DNA of 33,610 bases from Akkermansiaceae bacterium UBA5688. GTDB lineage: Bacteria > Verrucomicrobiota > Verrucomicrobiia > Verrucomicrobiales > Akkermansiaceae. Positions within the stretch are counted from its first letter, which is position 1. Every line of letters begins with the position of its first letter. The notes beneath the pieces were generated by a model that saw only the letters and a program-made list of their open reading frames with translations, made no database searches and was not told the origin of the DNA. Positions 16,192-25,075 of the stretch are shown here, in pieces. The translations under genes were made by a program, and so were the position numbers. Location of the stretch: the NCBI GenBank assembly GCA_002420315.1, contig DIHU01000229.1, positions 1 to 33,610 of the forward strand, read 5' to 3'.

Positions 16192-18291
16192 ATGATCTCT
16201 CCTGACGAAAACGCCCTCACACCCGAAAAATCAAAGCAACGCTCGGACTACACTGGAAACTTTGTTGAGGATATCGACAACTCCGCCGAACTCGAAGCCA
16301 TTGCTGAAGACCCTACGATCTTCCCCAACTCAACTCGGATCTACGTTGAGGGTCAAATTCACAAAGACTTAAAGGTTCCTATGCGTGAAATCCGCCTTTC
16401 CGATACCGAGCACGCCAATGGAGTCACTGAAAAAAACGCATCAATCCGTGTCTACGACTGCTCCGGACCTTGGGGCGACCCAGATTTTAAAGGCAATGTC
16501 CGTGAAGGCCTTCCCGCCCTGCGTCGCAACTGGATCCTCAATCGCAACGACGTTGCAGAATACGAAGGCCGTAAAATCAAAGCCATCGATAATGGTTATC
16601 TTTCTGAGGCTCACGCTGAGAAATACAACGAAAACAAAGCCGCAAAAAACAAACTCAAAGAATATCCCGGGTTGAAGCGTAAGCCGCTTCGTTCTAACGG
16701 GAAGCCAGTCACTCAAAAGTGGTATGCCGACCAAGGCGTCATCACCCCAGAAATGGAATACATTGCGATCCGCGAAAACATGGGCCGCCTTGAGGAATTT
16801 AAAACGATCCACGACCGTTATCCCAACATCGATGAAATTCCCGATGACGCTTCTGAACAGATTAAAGAGTTCATCCGTCAAAAAAATTCTACTCCTGAAG
16901 GTTATGAAATGCCCCGCCCGAGCGAAATCGACCCCATGAAGCAGGTCTCACGAAACGTCATGAATCACCAGCACCCTGGCCAAACCTATGGAGCTGAAAT
17001 TCCAACGCTCATCACTGCCGAATTCGTGCGCTCGGAAGTCGCTCGCGGTCGCGCCATCATTCCGGCCAATATTAACCACCCAGAAAACGAGCCCATGATC
17101 ATCGGGCGAAATTTCCTTGTCAAAATCAATGCTAACATTGGCAACTCAGCCGTTGCTTCGACTATTGATGAGGAAGTCGAAAAAATGCGTTGGGCCACAA
17201 AGTGGGGAGCTGACACCGTGATGGATCTTTCCACTGGCAAAAACATCCACGCCACCCGCGAATGGATCATTCGCAACTCACCTGTCCCCATCGGAACTGT
17301 CCCCATTTATCAAGCACTCGAAAAGGTCAACGGACAGATCGAAAGCCTCACTTGGGAGCTCTACCGTGACACTCTCATCGAGCAAGCCGAGCAGGGCGTA
17401 GACTATTTCACGATTCATGCGGCCGTTCTGAAACGCTTTGTCCCTCACACCGCTCGTCGTATGACTGGGATCGTAAGCCGTGGCGGATCAATCATGGCCA
17501 AGTGGGCGCTCGCTCACAACTCGGAGAACTTTCTCTACACTCATTGGGATGACATTTGTGACATCTGTGCCGCTTATGATGTCTCATTCTCTATCGGCGA
17601 CGGTCTCCGTCCCGGCTCAATCGCCGACGCCAATGACTATGCCCAACTCGCAGAACTCGAAGTGCAAGGCGAACTCACCACCCGCGCTTGGAAAAAAGGC
17701 TGTCAGGTCATGAACGAAGGACCCGGCCACGTTCCTATGCAGCTTATTGAAGAGAATATGCAAAAGCAAATCGAGTGGTGCCACGAAGCTCCCTTTTATA
17801 CGCTTGGGCCGCTCACTACCGACATCGCCCCTGGATATGATCACATCACATCAGGTATCGGAGCAGCCAACATTGGGTGGTATGGTTGCGCTATGTTGTG
17901 TTATGTCACCCCAAAAGAGCATCTGGGCCTCCCAAACCGTGAAGACGTCCGCGAAGGTGTTATCACCTACAAAATCGCCGCTCACGCCGCCGATCTGGCC
18001 AAAGGGCATCCTGCCGCTCAGGAACGGGATAACGCGATTTCAAAAGCCCGCTTTGAATTCCGTTGGCGAGATCAGTTTGCCCTCGGACTCGATCCTGCCC
18101 GTGCGATCGATTTTCACGATGAAACCCTTCCGGCAGAAGGCGCTAAAACCGCGCACTTCTGCTCGATGTGCGGCCCTACTTTCTGCTCTATGAAGATCAC
18201 CGCTGACGTCCGAAAATATGCCGAAGAAAACGGTTATACAGGCGACGATCTCAGCAGGCGAGAGCTCGCCGAAACCACCGCTTCTGAGTAG
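16192..18291 (+). CDS. thiC: Phosphomethylpyrimidine synthase ThiC
   Basis: The 699-residue radical-SAM enzyme converts aminoimidazole ribotide to HMP-phosphate, the pyrimidine half of thiamine. Recognisable blocks are an N-terminal ThiC-associated region with IRVYDCSGPWGDP, IGNSAVASTIDEEVEKMRWA, MTGIVSRGGSIMAKW, SIGDGLRPGSIADAND, NEGPGHVP and the C-terminal iron-sulfur motif CSMCGPTFC (Cys657, Cys660, Cys665), the CxxCxxxxC cluster typical of ThiC. The central stretch after the N-terminal part is long, giving a protein in the upper size range of the family. It is monocistronic here, controlled by the TPP riboswitch and terminator directly upstream. It converges on recN across 113 nt; that gap has a weak TCCCC/GGGGA hairpin without a T-tract. 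Identity is not in doubt. Confidence 0.98.
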   Translation: MISPDENALTPEKSKQRSDYTGNFVEDIDNSAELEAIAEDPTIFPNSTRIYVEGQIHKDLKVPMREIRLSDTEHANGVTEKNASIRVYDCSGPWGDPDFKGNVREGLPALRRNWILNRNDVAEYEGRKIKAIDNGYLSEAHAEKYNENKAAKNKLKEYPGLKRKPLRSNGKPVTQKWYADQGVITPEMEYIAIRENMGRLEEFKTIHDRYPNIDEIPDDASEQIKEFIRQKNSTPEGYEMPRPSEIDPMKQVSRNVMNHQHPGQTYGAEIPTLITAEFVRSEVARGRAIIPANINHPENEPMIIGRNFLVKINANIGNSAVASTIDEEVEKMRWATKWGADTVMDLSTGKNIHATREWIIRNSPVPIGTVPIYQALEKVNGQIESLTWELYRDTLIEQAEQGVDYFTIHAAVLKRFVPHTARRMTGIVSRGGSIMAKWALAHNSENFLYTHWDDICDICAAYDVSFSIGDGLRPGSIADANDYAQLAELEVQGELTTRAWKKGCQVMNEGPGHVPMQLIEENMQKQIEWCHEAPFYTLGPLTTDIAPGYDHITSGIGAANIGWYGCAMLCYVTPKEHLGLPNREDVREGVITYKIAAHAADLAKGHPAAQERDNAISKARFEFRWRDQFALGLDPARAIDFHDETLPAEGAKTAHFCSMCGPTFCSMKITADVRKYAEENGYTGDDLSRRELAETTASE

Positions 18292-18404
18292 CAGCCTGCA
18301 CAGACCGGCCCCATCAACGGCATCGATTCTCAAAGCTCCCCCGCATGGGGATCAGATAGAATATCTCGTAAACTGGTCCGATCAGCTTTTTTGTCTCAAA
18401 ATCT

Positions 18405-20069
18405 TTACTTTAAAAGCGACTTTGCCATTTCTCGAGCCTGCTTTCCTCCCCCGCCCAGCATCCGCACCAGTTCGTCGACACGCGATCCACTCGTCACTTC
18501 GGTTAATGAGGAAAATGATCGACCACCTTCCACTCGTTTCTCAACCAGAAAATGTTGGTGTGCAACCGCCGCGACCTGCGGAAAGTGTGTAATCGCAACG
18601 ACCTGATGGCGTTCTCCAAGGCTCGCCATCTTCTCGCCCACGGCTCGAGCAATTTCGCCACCCACGTTCGCATCAATCTCATCAAAAACCATCAGTGGGG
18701 TCGCATCCTGATCTGCAAGCGCGTTTTTGACAGCCAGCATAACCCGCGAAATTTCGCCACTTGATGCGACCTGCCTTAGCGGCTTTAGCGGTTCCCCAGG
18801 ATTGGGTCCAAAAAGGTATTCGACATCCTCTAATCCAAACGCTCCCGGTTCATCACGAACGTTCAACTGCACTTCAAACTCCGCTTGTTTAAAGCCCAAA
18901 TCCACTAAATGTCCGCGCACTTCTTCCGCTAAAGATGGCGCGTGCTTCTTCCGCTTTGAACTAATTTTTCGCGCAACTGCACGCAATTTTTTTAAAGCTA
19001 GGTCAACATCTTGTTTCAATCGCGCCAGAAATTCCTCACGGTTATCAGAACCCTCTAATTTCAGTCGAGCATCCTCAGCATGATCCAATGCATCCTGCAG
19101 GGTTGGACCATATTTCCGCTTGAGAGATTCGACCAAGTTAAAACGATCCTCAACCTCCTGCACTTCCGACGGATCAATCTCAAGATCATCGAGATAATCG
19201 ACAACGCTCCGCTCAAGTTCCTGCATTTGCGCCACCGAGCACTCTACCTCCTCCGCTAAATCAACGATCGCCGGATCAATCTGGCACAATCCAGAAGTCA
19301 CACGTTGAAGATCTTCTAACCCTGGACCAACCGTATTACTGATCAAATTTACAGCCTTGCCTGCCAGTTCGCCCAAACGATTTGCATTGCTGCTCCTCCG
19401 ATAACGTTCCTCTAAATCCTTCTCTTCCCCTGTTTTAATTCCTGCCGAGTCAATTTCCTCGACTTGAAACCTCAGCAACTCTTTTTCCTGATCACTAATT
19501 TCGCGCTGAGCACGCGCAGTTTCATATTCTTCACTTGCCTCGCGCCAAGCAGCCCAGCGTTCACGATAACTTTTCACTTCTTCGCCGGCCGCCCCATAAG
19601 CGTCCAGTAAGGCCAACTGCCTCTCCGTTGAAAGCAAAGACTGATGATCATGGGGGCCATGAAGATCGACCAAATGCTGCCCGATTCTTTTTAAGACACC
19701 TAAGGTCGCCGCACCATTATTTACAAATTGCTTATTCGACGAAACTCCAATCACACGACGGATAATCAACTCATCTTCCTCACAGCAATCTAAACCAACT
19801 TCTTCCAAAATTACATCAATCACCGAAGATTCAGGAAGCTTAAAAATTGCCTCGACCATGCATTGATCTTCGCCGGTGCGAATAAGCCCCTTGTCGGCTC
19901 GCTCACCCAAAATCAACTTAAGAGCGCCCACAATTACGGATTTCCCCGCGCCGGTTTCGCCAGTCACACCTACTAATCCTCCACCGAGGTCCCACTCGAG
20001 TCGTTCGACTAGGGCCAAGTTTCGGATCTTTAGAAGGTTCAGCATTCGTTTTTGCGGTGACTTTGGCAT
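18405..20069 (-). CDS. recN: DNA repair protein RecN
   Basis: The 554-residue SMC-like ATPase acts in double-strand-break repair. The ATG at 20069 is chosen because GGGAAGAG stands about 8 nt upstream; a TTG 13 codons further out has no support, and an internal ATG at 20045 (MLNLLKIRNLAL) is the other option. Walker A GETGAGKS is at residues 37-44, long coiled-coil arms fill the middle, and the C-terminal half holds the ABC signature VASSGEISRVMLAVKNAL and Walker B PLMVFDEIDANVGG. Length equals E. coli RecN. Its start is only 28 nt from the start of the divergent metallo-hydrolase gene, so the two promoters must overlap each other or the opposite gene. It belongs with dprA and topB in a DNA-maintenance neighbourhood. 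Confidence 0.96.
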   Translation of the reverse strand: MPKSPQKRMLNLLKIRNLALVERLEWDLGGGLVGVTGETGAGKSVIVGALKLILGERADKGLIRTGEDQCMVEAIFKLPESSVIDVILEEVGLDCCEEDELIIRRVIGVSSNKQFVNNGAATLGVLKRIGQHLVDLHGPHDHQSLLSTERQLALLDAYGAAGEEVKSYRERWAAWREASEEYETARAQREISDQEKELLRFQVEEIDSAGIKTGEEKDLEERYRRSSNANRLGELAGKAVNLISNTVGPGLEDLQRVTSGLCQIDPAIVDLAEEVECSVAQMQELERSVVDYLDDLEIDPSEVQEVEDRFNLVESLKRKYGPTLQDALDHAEDARLKLEGSDNREEFLARLKQDVDLALKKLRAVARKISSKRKKHAPSLAEEVRGHLVDLGFKQAEFEVQLNVRDEPGAFGLEDVEYLFGPNPGEPLKPLRQVASSGEISRVMLAVKNALADQDATPLMVFDEIDANVGGEIARAVGEKMASLGERHQVVAITHFPQVAAVAHQHFLVEKRVEGGRSFSSLTEVTSGSRVDELVRMLGGGGKQAREMAKSLLK

Positions 20070-20097
20070 TATGCAATTCTCTTCCCACAACGCAACG

Positions 20098-20892
20098 ATG
20101 ACTCGCAACAGATCTCAACCTCGATTCCTTTTTCTTGGCACCTCCACCTCAGTGGGGGTGCCTGTGATCGGTTGTTCCTGCAGGGTTTGTCACTCCGATC
20201 ACGCTCACGACAATCGTTCCCGTAGTTCAATTTTTTTTGAAGGATCTTGGGGGCGTCTCCTCATCGATAGTGGCCCCGATCTACGACAACAAGCCTTGCG
20301 TGAACAGCTTACCGCGGTCGACGCCGTCCTTTACACTCACGAGCATCTTGACCATGTCGCTGGTTTTGATGAACTACGCGCTTTTTGCTGGAGGCGTGAT
20401 TCTCCGCTTCCCCTTTATGGTTCACCTGAAACCCTCGCAGGACTTGCCCGCATGTATCCGTGGGCTTTCTCGGTTGCCGATCACCAAGCTGGATACGTTC
20501 ACCCCGAACCCCGCGAAGTGGAGGGGCCCTTTGATTTCAATGGGCTGAAAATCACCCCGATTGAGGTGCAGCATGGCTGGGTTCGCACCCATGGGTTTCG
20601 CTTCGACCACCCTAGTATTGGATCCCTCGCCTACCTACCTGATGTGAAAGCGATCCCCGAACAGTCCTTAGAACTGCTACAGGGGCTTGACTATTTCGTT
20701 GTCGACGCGCTCCGACACGAAGAACATCACACTCATATGACCGTCGCCGAAGCACTAGACACAATAGATCTAATCAAGCCCAACCAGTCCTATCTGACTC
20801 ACCTTTCCCATGAACTTGCCTGGGAGGAAACTAATCGTTCCCTACCACCGCAAGTTTCTCTGGCATACGATGGATTGGCCCTTACCTTTTAG
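20098..20892 (+). CDS. MBL-fold metallo-hydrolase, PhnP-like
   Basis: The 264-residue metallo-beta-lactamase-fold protein has the dinuclear metal motif THEHLDH (His81, His83, Asp85, His86), LLIDSGPDLRQQ before it, and LTHLSHEL near the end. GCSCRVC (Cys26, Cys28, Cys31) matches the extra structural zinc site of E. coli PhnP, which uses three Cys and a C-terminal His. PhnP cleaves phosphoribosyl 1,2-cyclic phosphate, but no phosphonate (phn) genes are nearby, so a different phosphodiester substrate is likely. The start is uncertain: ATG 20098 fits the conserved N-terminus (FLFLGTSTSVGVP), while ATG 20071 would add nine residues and overlap the recN start region. It heads a run in which TIGR03790, DUF2851 and dprA follow with gaps of 4, 2 and -8 nt. 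Confidence 0.88.
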   Translation: MTRNRSQPRFLFLGTSTSVGVPVIGCSCRVCHSDHAHDNRSRSSIFFEGSWGRLLIDSGPDLRQQALREQLTAVDAVLYTHEHLDHVAGFDELRAFCWRRDSPLPLYGSPETLAGLARMYPWAFSVADHQAGYVHPEPREVEGPFDFNGLKITPIEVQHGWVRTHGFRFDHPSIGSLAYLPDVKAIPEQSLELLQGLDYFVVDALRHEEHHTHMTVAEALDTIDLIKPNQSYLTHLSHELAWEETNRSLPPQVSLAYDGLALTF

Positions 20893-20896
20893 AATC

Positions 20897-22459
20897 ATGA
20901 ATTATCGCCTTCTTTTCCTTCTTACATCTCTCTCACTTTGCTTACCGATATTCTCCAAGCCAACACCTCTTGTTCCTAATCAAGTCGTTGTTGTTTATAA
21001 TTCCACTCTTCCCGAATCAAAAGCACTAGCCGAGTTTTACGCACTGAATCGACTCATTCCGACGTCGAACCTCATAGGCCTTGAGGTTCCAGAAAAAACC
21101 ACCATTGACCGTCTGACCTACGAAAAAGCGATCCGCCAACCTTTGGTAAAAAAATTCATGGAAAATCAATGGTGGGAACTGAGCAAAGACCAAAATGGAA
21201 CCTCCGTCCCATTCAAAACGAAGATTCGCTGCATCGCTTTAATAAAGGGTATACCACTTAGAATCAGCCGCGAGGCAGTTCCTAAAGACGAAGAATCTTC
21301 AACTCGTCAATTCAAGAAGCAAAACGAAGCCTCCATTGATTCCGAACTTAGCCTGATGGGAGTCTCAAATCACCCCATCGGCGGAGTAATTCCAAATCCC
21401 TGTTACAACAAAGAGATCTCTGCTGCGACTAACCCAGCGGAGTTTATGGTAATGGTTGGACGGATCGATGCCAACACTTATGACCATTGTAATCGCATGA
21501 TTTTAGACGCCCTTGATGTCGAAAAAGAGGGCCTTTGGGGAATGACCTATCTGGACCTATGGACCAGGGGAGGCAGCTACAAATTGGGTGATGATTGGAT
21601 CGAAAATATCACCAAGGCCTCTATCAACTCAGCCACGCCAACCATAGTTGATCGCATGAAAAACACGTTCGTCACCAACTACCCTATGCGTGATGCCGCG
21701 GTCTATTTTGGATGGTATACCCAACATCGCAACGGCCCTTTTCTCAACGATCAAATGAAATTTAAAAAGGGTGCCATCGCTGCCCATCTCCACTCTTTTA
21801 GTGGAGCCCAACTTTTGAATCCGGCAAAAAACTGGAGCGTCGGGCTGATTGATCGGGGAGCTGCTGCAACCCTTGGAAATGTATGGGAGCCTTACCTTGG
21901 TTTCACTCATCGTTTCGATATCTTTTATGATAGACTTCTTAAAAACTATAGCCTTGTAGAAGCTGCCTATATGTCGATCAACGTCCTCTCGTGGCAAAAT
22001 ATCGTGATTGGAGACCCTCTCTATAGGCCTTTCAAGACCACCACCGTTCGCACCGACGCCATGGCAAAAGATCGTGACTACAAACTCATTCGCTACGCGC
22101 AAACTAGATTCCCTGATCCTAAAATCCGCCTCACCGAATTGCTCAAAGCTGCCGAAAGAACAAAAAGTGGCACCGTCTATGAGATGGTTGCATTTCACAC
22201 GCTGGAAGGAGGAAAAAATGAAGAGGCTGTAAAGGGCTTCAAGCGAGCCAAAGAACTCTTCACCGACTCGGCTGACAAACTTCGCCAAGATCTTCATCTT
22301 GTAGAATTAGAACGCCGTCGTGATAAAATTCCAGACGCCATCAAAATCCTAAAGCAAGCCAAGAAAGCTTACAAAGATATTCCCGAGGTGAAAGCGGTTG
22401 AAGGTTTGTTAACAATTCTTGATCCTCCCGCACCACCGGCCACCAAGCCAAAGAATTAA
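20897..22459 (+). CDS. Exported TIGR03790 family protein, function unknown
   Basis: The 520-residue protein starts at ATG 20897, four bases after the previous stop, which gives a good signal peptide (MNYRLLFLLTSLSLCLPIFS). Family hallmarks are VVVVYNSTLPESKALAEFYA near the start, YFGWYTQHRNGPF (270-282) and IGDPLYRPF (371-379). Residues 380-520 are charged and helical with a TPR-like pattern (AVKGFKRAKELFTDSADK, AIKILKQAKKAYKDIPEV). The segment 293-379 resembles, by eye, the C-terminal half of caspase-fold CHAT/C25 peptidases (a GLIDRGAAATLGNVWEPY strand-loop, then a helix with FYDRLLKNYSLVEAAYMS, then IGDP), but the expected Cys position reads HSFSG. That relation is inference. It sits between the PhnP-like enzyme and DUF2851 with gaps of 4 and 2 nt. 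Confidence 0.8.
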   Translation: MNYRLLFLLTSLSLCLPIFSKPTPLVPNQVVVVYNSTLPESKALAEFYALNRLIPTSNLIGLEVPEKTTIDRLTYEKAIRQPLVKKFMENQWWELSKDQNGTSVPFKTKIRCIALIKGIPLRISREAVPKDEESSTRQFKKQNEASIDSELSLMGVSNHPIGGVIPNPCYNKEISAATNPAEFMVMVGRIDANTYDHCNRMILDALDVEKEGLWGMTYLDLWTRGGSYKLGDDWIENITKASINSATPTIVDRMKNTFVTNYPMRDAAVYFGWYTQHRNGPFLNDQMKFKKGAIAAHLHSFSGAQLLNPAKNWSVGLIDRGAAATLGNVWEPYLGFTHRFDIFYDRLLKNYSLVEAAYMSINVLSWQNIVIGDPLYRPFKTTTVRTDAMAKDRDYKLIRYAQTRFPDPKIRLTELLKAAERTKSGTVYEMVAFHTLEGGKNEEAVKGFKRAKELFTDSADKLRQDLHLVELERRRDKIPDAIKILKQAKKAYKDIPEVKAVEGLLTILDPPAPPATKPKN

Positions 22460-22461
22460 GT

Positions 22462-23835
22462 ATGACCTACCCCAGTCTACTTAAAGTTACGGCGAATAAA
22501 ACCAACATACTTGCCGAGAACCAAGCCATCCCACGCTTTGATGAACTCGAAGTCCAGTCGCGTTGGTTTTCGGGGAATTTCTCGCGAGATCATCTTTCCA
22601 ATCACGGCCAAAAAATCTCTATTATTTCGCCCGGCGAGTGGAATCACGGCGCTGGGCCCGATTTTATAAACGCAACCATCGAAGTCGATGGAGAACGCCA
22701 CCACGGACCCATTGAACTCGATCTCGATTCGAGAAACTGGGAGCGACACGGGCACAATCGGTCAACAACCTTTGACGATATCATCCTCCACATCGTTATC
22801 AATGACTCAAGCCCTAGCTTCTTTACTCGCACTTCAAATCATCGTGATATTCCCCGCATTACTCTTTCACCGGCCGAAGTCAGCACCGCTCTCAGCCGCC
22901 CCAGACTGACCCAAGTCCTCGCCCGTCCTGGTCATTGTCTTCGCCCCCTTGCTCACATGGCACTTCCCGACATCACGTCACTCCTCCGTGAATCCGCCAA
23001 GTATCGAGCCCAACTGAAGGCGAGGCGCTTTAAGGGAACCGTCGAACTCCATGGTTTTTCACAAGCGCTCTGGGAGGCACTAGCCGACGCCCTTGGCTTC
23101 TCCGCTAATCAATATCCGATGCGCCTCCTCGCACAACGACTTCCCATTAAAAAACTCCTAAAGCACACTCCCGAAGACTTTGGAGCAATAATCTTCGGCA
23201 CTGCCGGATTCCTCTCGCCCAATCTACACAAAACCGCACCCGACGACTCCCGTGAATGGCTCGAGGGTCTGTGGACACGTTGGTGGAAGCATCGCCCCAA
23301 TTACGAATTTTCGATAGCTCGTACTCCCGCCTGGTCAACCCAAGCAATCCGTCCCGGCAACCATCCCCAGCGAAGACTTGCCGCCCTCGCCGCCGCCGCA
23401 CGACAATGGCCCTGGCTTTCAAAATCCGCCCGCCAAACCCCACCCTTCAAAAACTTTTCCAAATCCCTCTCTGCCTTGAGCGAACCATTTTGGGACCACC
23501 ATCATACCCTACTTTCAGTACGCACCAAAAAACCCATCAAACTGATTGGAAAATCACGCCTTGAGGAATTCCTTATCAACACCCTCTACCCCCTTCACCC
23601 CGAAAATTGGGCCGAGTTCCAAAAAATACCTGCCAGCGCTCCGAATCAAAAAGTAAAGCGCTGCTGCGAAAGGCTCTTCGGCTCACTCGCAAACGCCAAG
23701 CCATATTTAAAATTCGCCTGGCAACAACAAGCTCTCCTCCAAGTTTATCAAGATTTTTGCCTAGAAGATCTAAGCGATTGCATCGAATGCTCATTCCCAG
23801 AACAACTCGCACAATGGAAATCGACCGATGACTGA
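22462..23835 (+). CDS. DUF2851 family protein, function unknown
   Basis: The 457-residue cytoplasmic protein has no signal peptide. The N-terminal third carries the family signature: SPGEWNHGAGPDFINATIEV (57-76), GPIELDLDSRNWERHGH (82-98) and DDIILHIVINDSS (105-117). The remaining two thirds are helical and basic, with LSPNLHKTAPDDSREWLEGLW and a Cys-containing C-terminal part (CCERLFGSLANAKPYLKF). The spacing of Pro66-Asp67 and Glu85-x-Asp87 around a beta-hairpin recalls PD-(D/E)XK nucleases, with Asp in place of Lys; this is my reading, not an established fact. It follows TIGR03790 by 2 nt and its last 8 nt overlap the start of dprA, so translation of the two is likely coupled, which suggests a DNA-related job. 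Confidence 0.8.
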   Translation: MTYPSLLKVTANKTNILAENQAIPRFDELEVQSRWFSGNFSRDHLSNHGQKISIISPGEWNHGAGPDFINATIEVDGERHHGPIELDLDSRNWERHGHNRSTTFDDIILHIVINDSSPSFFTRTSNHRDIPRITLSPAEVSTALSRPRLTQVLARPGHCLRPLAHMALPDITSLLRESAKYRAQLKARRFKGTVELHGFSQALWEALADALGFSANQYPMRLLAQRLPIKKLLKHTPEDFGAIIFGTAGFLSPNLHKTAPDDSREWLEGLWTRWWKHRPNYEFSIARTPAWSTQAIRPGNHPQRRLAALAAAARQWPWLSKSARQTPPFKNFSKSLSALSEPFWDHHHTLLSVRTKKPIKLIGKSRLEEFLINTLYPLHPENWAEFQKIPASAPNQKVKRCCERLFGSLANAKPYLKFAWQQQALLQVYQDFCLEDLSDCIECSFPEQLAQWKSTDD

Positions 23836-24931
23836 AACAGAAGCCCTCATTGCCCTCAATCAACTTCCCGTCGCCGGCCCAGTCAAAATCCGACGCCTCC
23901 TAGATAATTTTGGCAGTGCCGTAAACACCTTAAAGGAAAGCAACTCTTCCTTGCAAAGAATCCAAGGAATCGGTCCAGAAGCCGCTAAACTCATCACCCA
24001 ATGGCGAGATTACGCTGACCCTGCAGCAGAACTGCAACTCGCCAAAGAACGGAATATTAAAATACTGACCCAAGAAGATGAAGACTACCCTCTGGCACTC
24101 CGCGACGCCTACGATGCTCCGATCGTTATTTATGTCTGGGGAGACCTTCAGGAAAATGACCTCCACTCCGTCGGTGTCGTCGGCTCCCGAAAGCTTACAC
24201 ACTATGGTCGCGAAGCAGCCCGAAAGTTTGCCTTCCAACTCGCTGGTGCCGGGCTCACCGTGATCTCGGGGTTGGCACGTGGGATTGACACTGCTGCACA
24301 CGAAGGCGCCGTCGCCGCGAATGGTCGCACGATCGGTGTTCTTGGATCTGGTCTAATGCAAATTTATCCACCGGAGAATCTTGCTCTTGCCGAAAAAATC
24401 GCAGAGGGCCATGGTGCTATAATTTCCGAATTCCCTCTTCAAACCTCTCCGGACCGCAAAACTTTTCCTCAACGAAATCGTATCGTCGCCCATTGGTCGC
24501 GTGCGCTCCTTGTCGTCGAATGCCCTAGCCGCTCCGGCTCCCTCATCACCGCAAACTTTGCTCTCGAAGCCGGCCGGCAAATTTACGCCGTTCCCGGTCC
24601 CATCGATCGCCCTTCATCCAGTGGCTGCCATGATTTAATCCGAGAAGGAGCCATCCTTGTTACCGATGGATCACAAATCCTCGAAGATTTTTCACACCTT
24701 AACTTTTCAACTCCAAACAGCATAGAACCAAGACCAATCGAAAACTTCGTAGACCTCAGTTCGGAGGAGAATGCTGTTTTAAAAGCGCTTAGCGGAAGTG
24801 ATCGATCGATCGATGAGATCGTCGAACAAACTCAGCTCCCTAGTCATCAAATCTCGGTTATTTTGATGAAAATGGAGCTTCGCAAGCTGGTATCACCCTT
24901 GCCTGGCCAACGCTTCACACGCAAAAACTAA
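23828..24931 (+). CDS. dprA: DNA-processing protein DprA
   Basis: The 367-residue DprA/Smf protein binds incoming single-stranded DNA and loads RecA during natural transformation. An N-terminal helix-hairpin-helix-like part (IQGIGPEAAKLI, 45-56) leads to the Rossmann-like DprA domain with VGVVGSRKLTHYG (115-127), ISGLARGIDTAAHEGAV (146-162), GVLGSGLMQIYPPEN, FPQRNRIVAHWS and SGSLITANFALEAGR. The C-terminus (about 305-365) is the winged-helix DprA_WH domain (IDEIVEQTQLPSHQISVIL). All conserved blocks are intact and length is typical. The ATG lies 8 nt inside the end of DUF2851. A possible terminator follows directly, and topB comes 144 nt later from a separate candidate promoter. Presence alone does not prove competence, as non-transformable bacteria also keep dprA. 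Confidence 0.97.
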   Translation: MTETEALIALNQLPVAGPVKIRRLLDNFGSAVNTLKESNSSLQRIQGIGPEAAKLITQWRDYADPAAELQLAKERNIKILTQEDEDYPLALRDAYDAPIVIYVWGDLQENDLHSVGVVGSRKLTHYGREAARKFAFQLAGAGLTVISGLARGIDTAAHEGAVAANGRTIGVLGSGLMQIYPPENLALAEKIAEGHGAIISEFPLQTSPDRKTFPQRNRIVAHWSRALLVVECPSRSGSLITANFALEAGRQIYAVPGPIDRPSSSGCHDLIREGAILVTDGSQILEDFSHLNFSTPNSIEPRPIENFVDLSSEENAVLKALSGSDRSIDEIVEQTQLPSHQISVILMKMELRKLVSPLPGQRFTRKN

Positions 24932-24997
24932 AGGGAGATTTGAAAATTCTAAGAAACTCCTGACAAGACGGGCCACGAAATTTCTCCCTAATTTTTG
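24932..24997 (+). terminator. Possible terminator after dprA
   Basis: AGGGAGATTT (24932-24941) can pair with AAATTTCTCCCT (24978-24989): seven pairs, a two-base bulge, then three pairs. AATTTTTG follows the right arm. The enclosed loop is long (about 36 nt), so the call is tentative. It begins immediately after the dprA stop. Confidence 0.4.
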
Positions 24998-25003
24998 TAT
25001 AAT
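24998..25003 (+). promoter_or_regulatory. Candidate -10 element of the topB promoter
   Basis: A perfect TATAAT lies 72 nt upstream of the topB GTG within an AT-rich stretch. No good -35 hexamer is found at 16-18 nt upstream (ACGAAA at 24975 is poor), so this rests on the -10 alone. Bases 25004-25075 would form the leader, which is C-rich and lacks an SD. Confidence 0.4.
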
Positions 25004-25075
25004 CTTCCTCCGGAAACATCTCTCTTCAAAAGAAATTCCTTTCCATCCCCCCCCTCCAAGCTCTAAGTCCGGCTC

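Noticed and set aside
18292..18404. Terminator between convergent thiC and recN
   Set aside because: The only hairpin (TCCCC/GGGGA) has no T-tract, and the later TTTTTT run lacks a credible stem before it.
21629..22297. A 222-codon open frame antisense to the TIGR03790 gene
   Set aside because: It lies opposite the conserved segment of a real gene and has no signal peptide or motif of its own.
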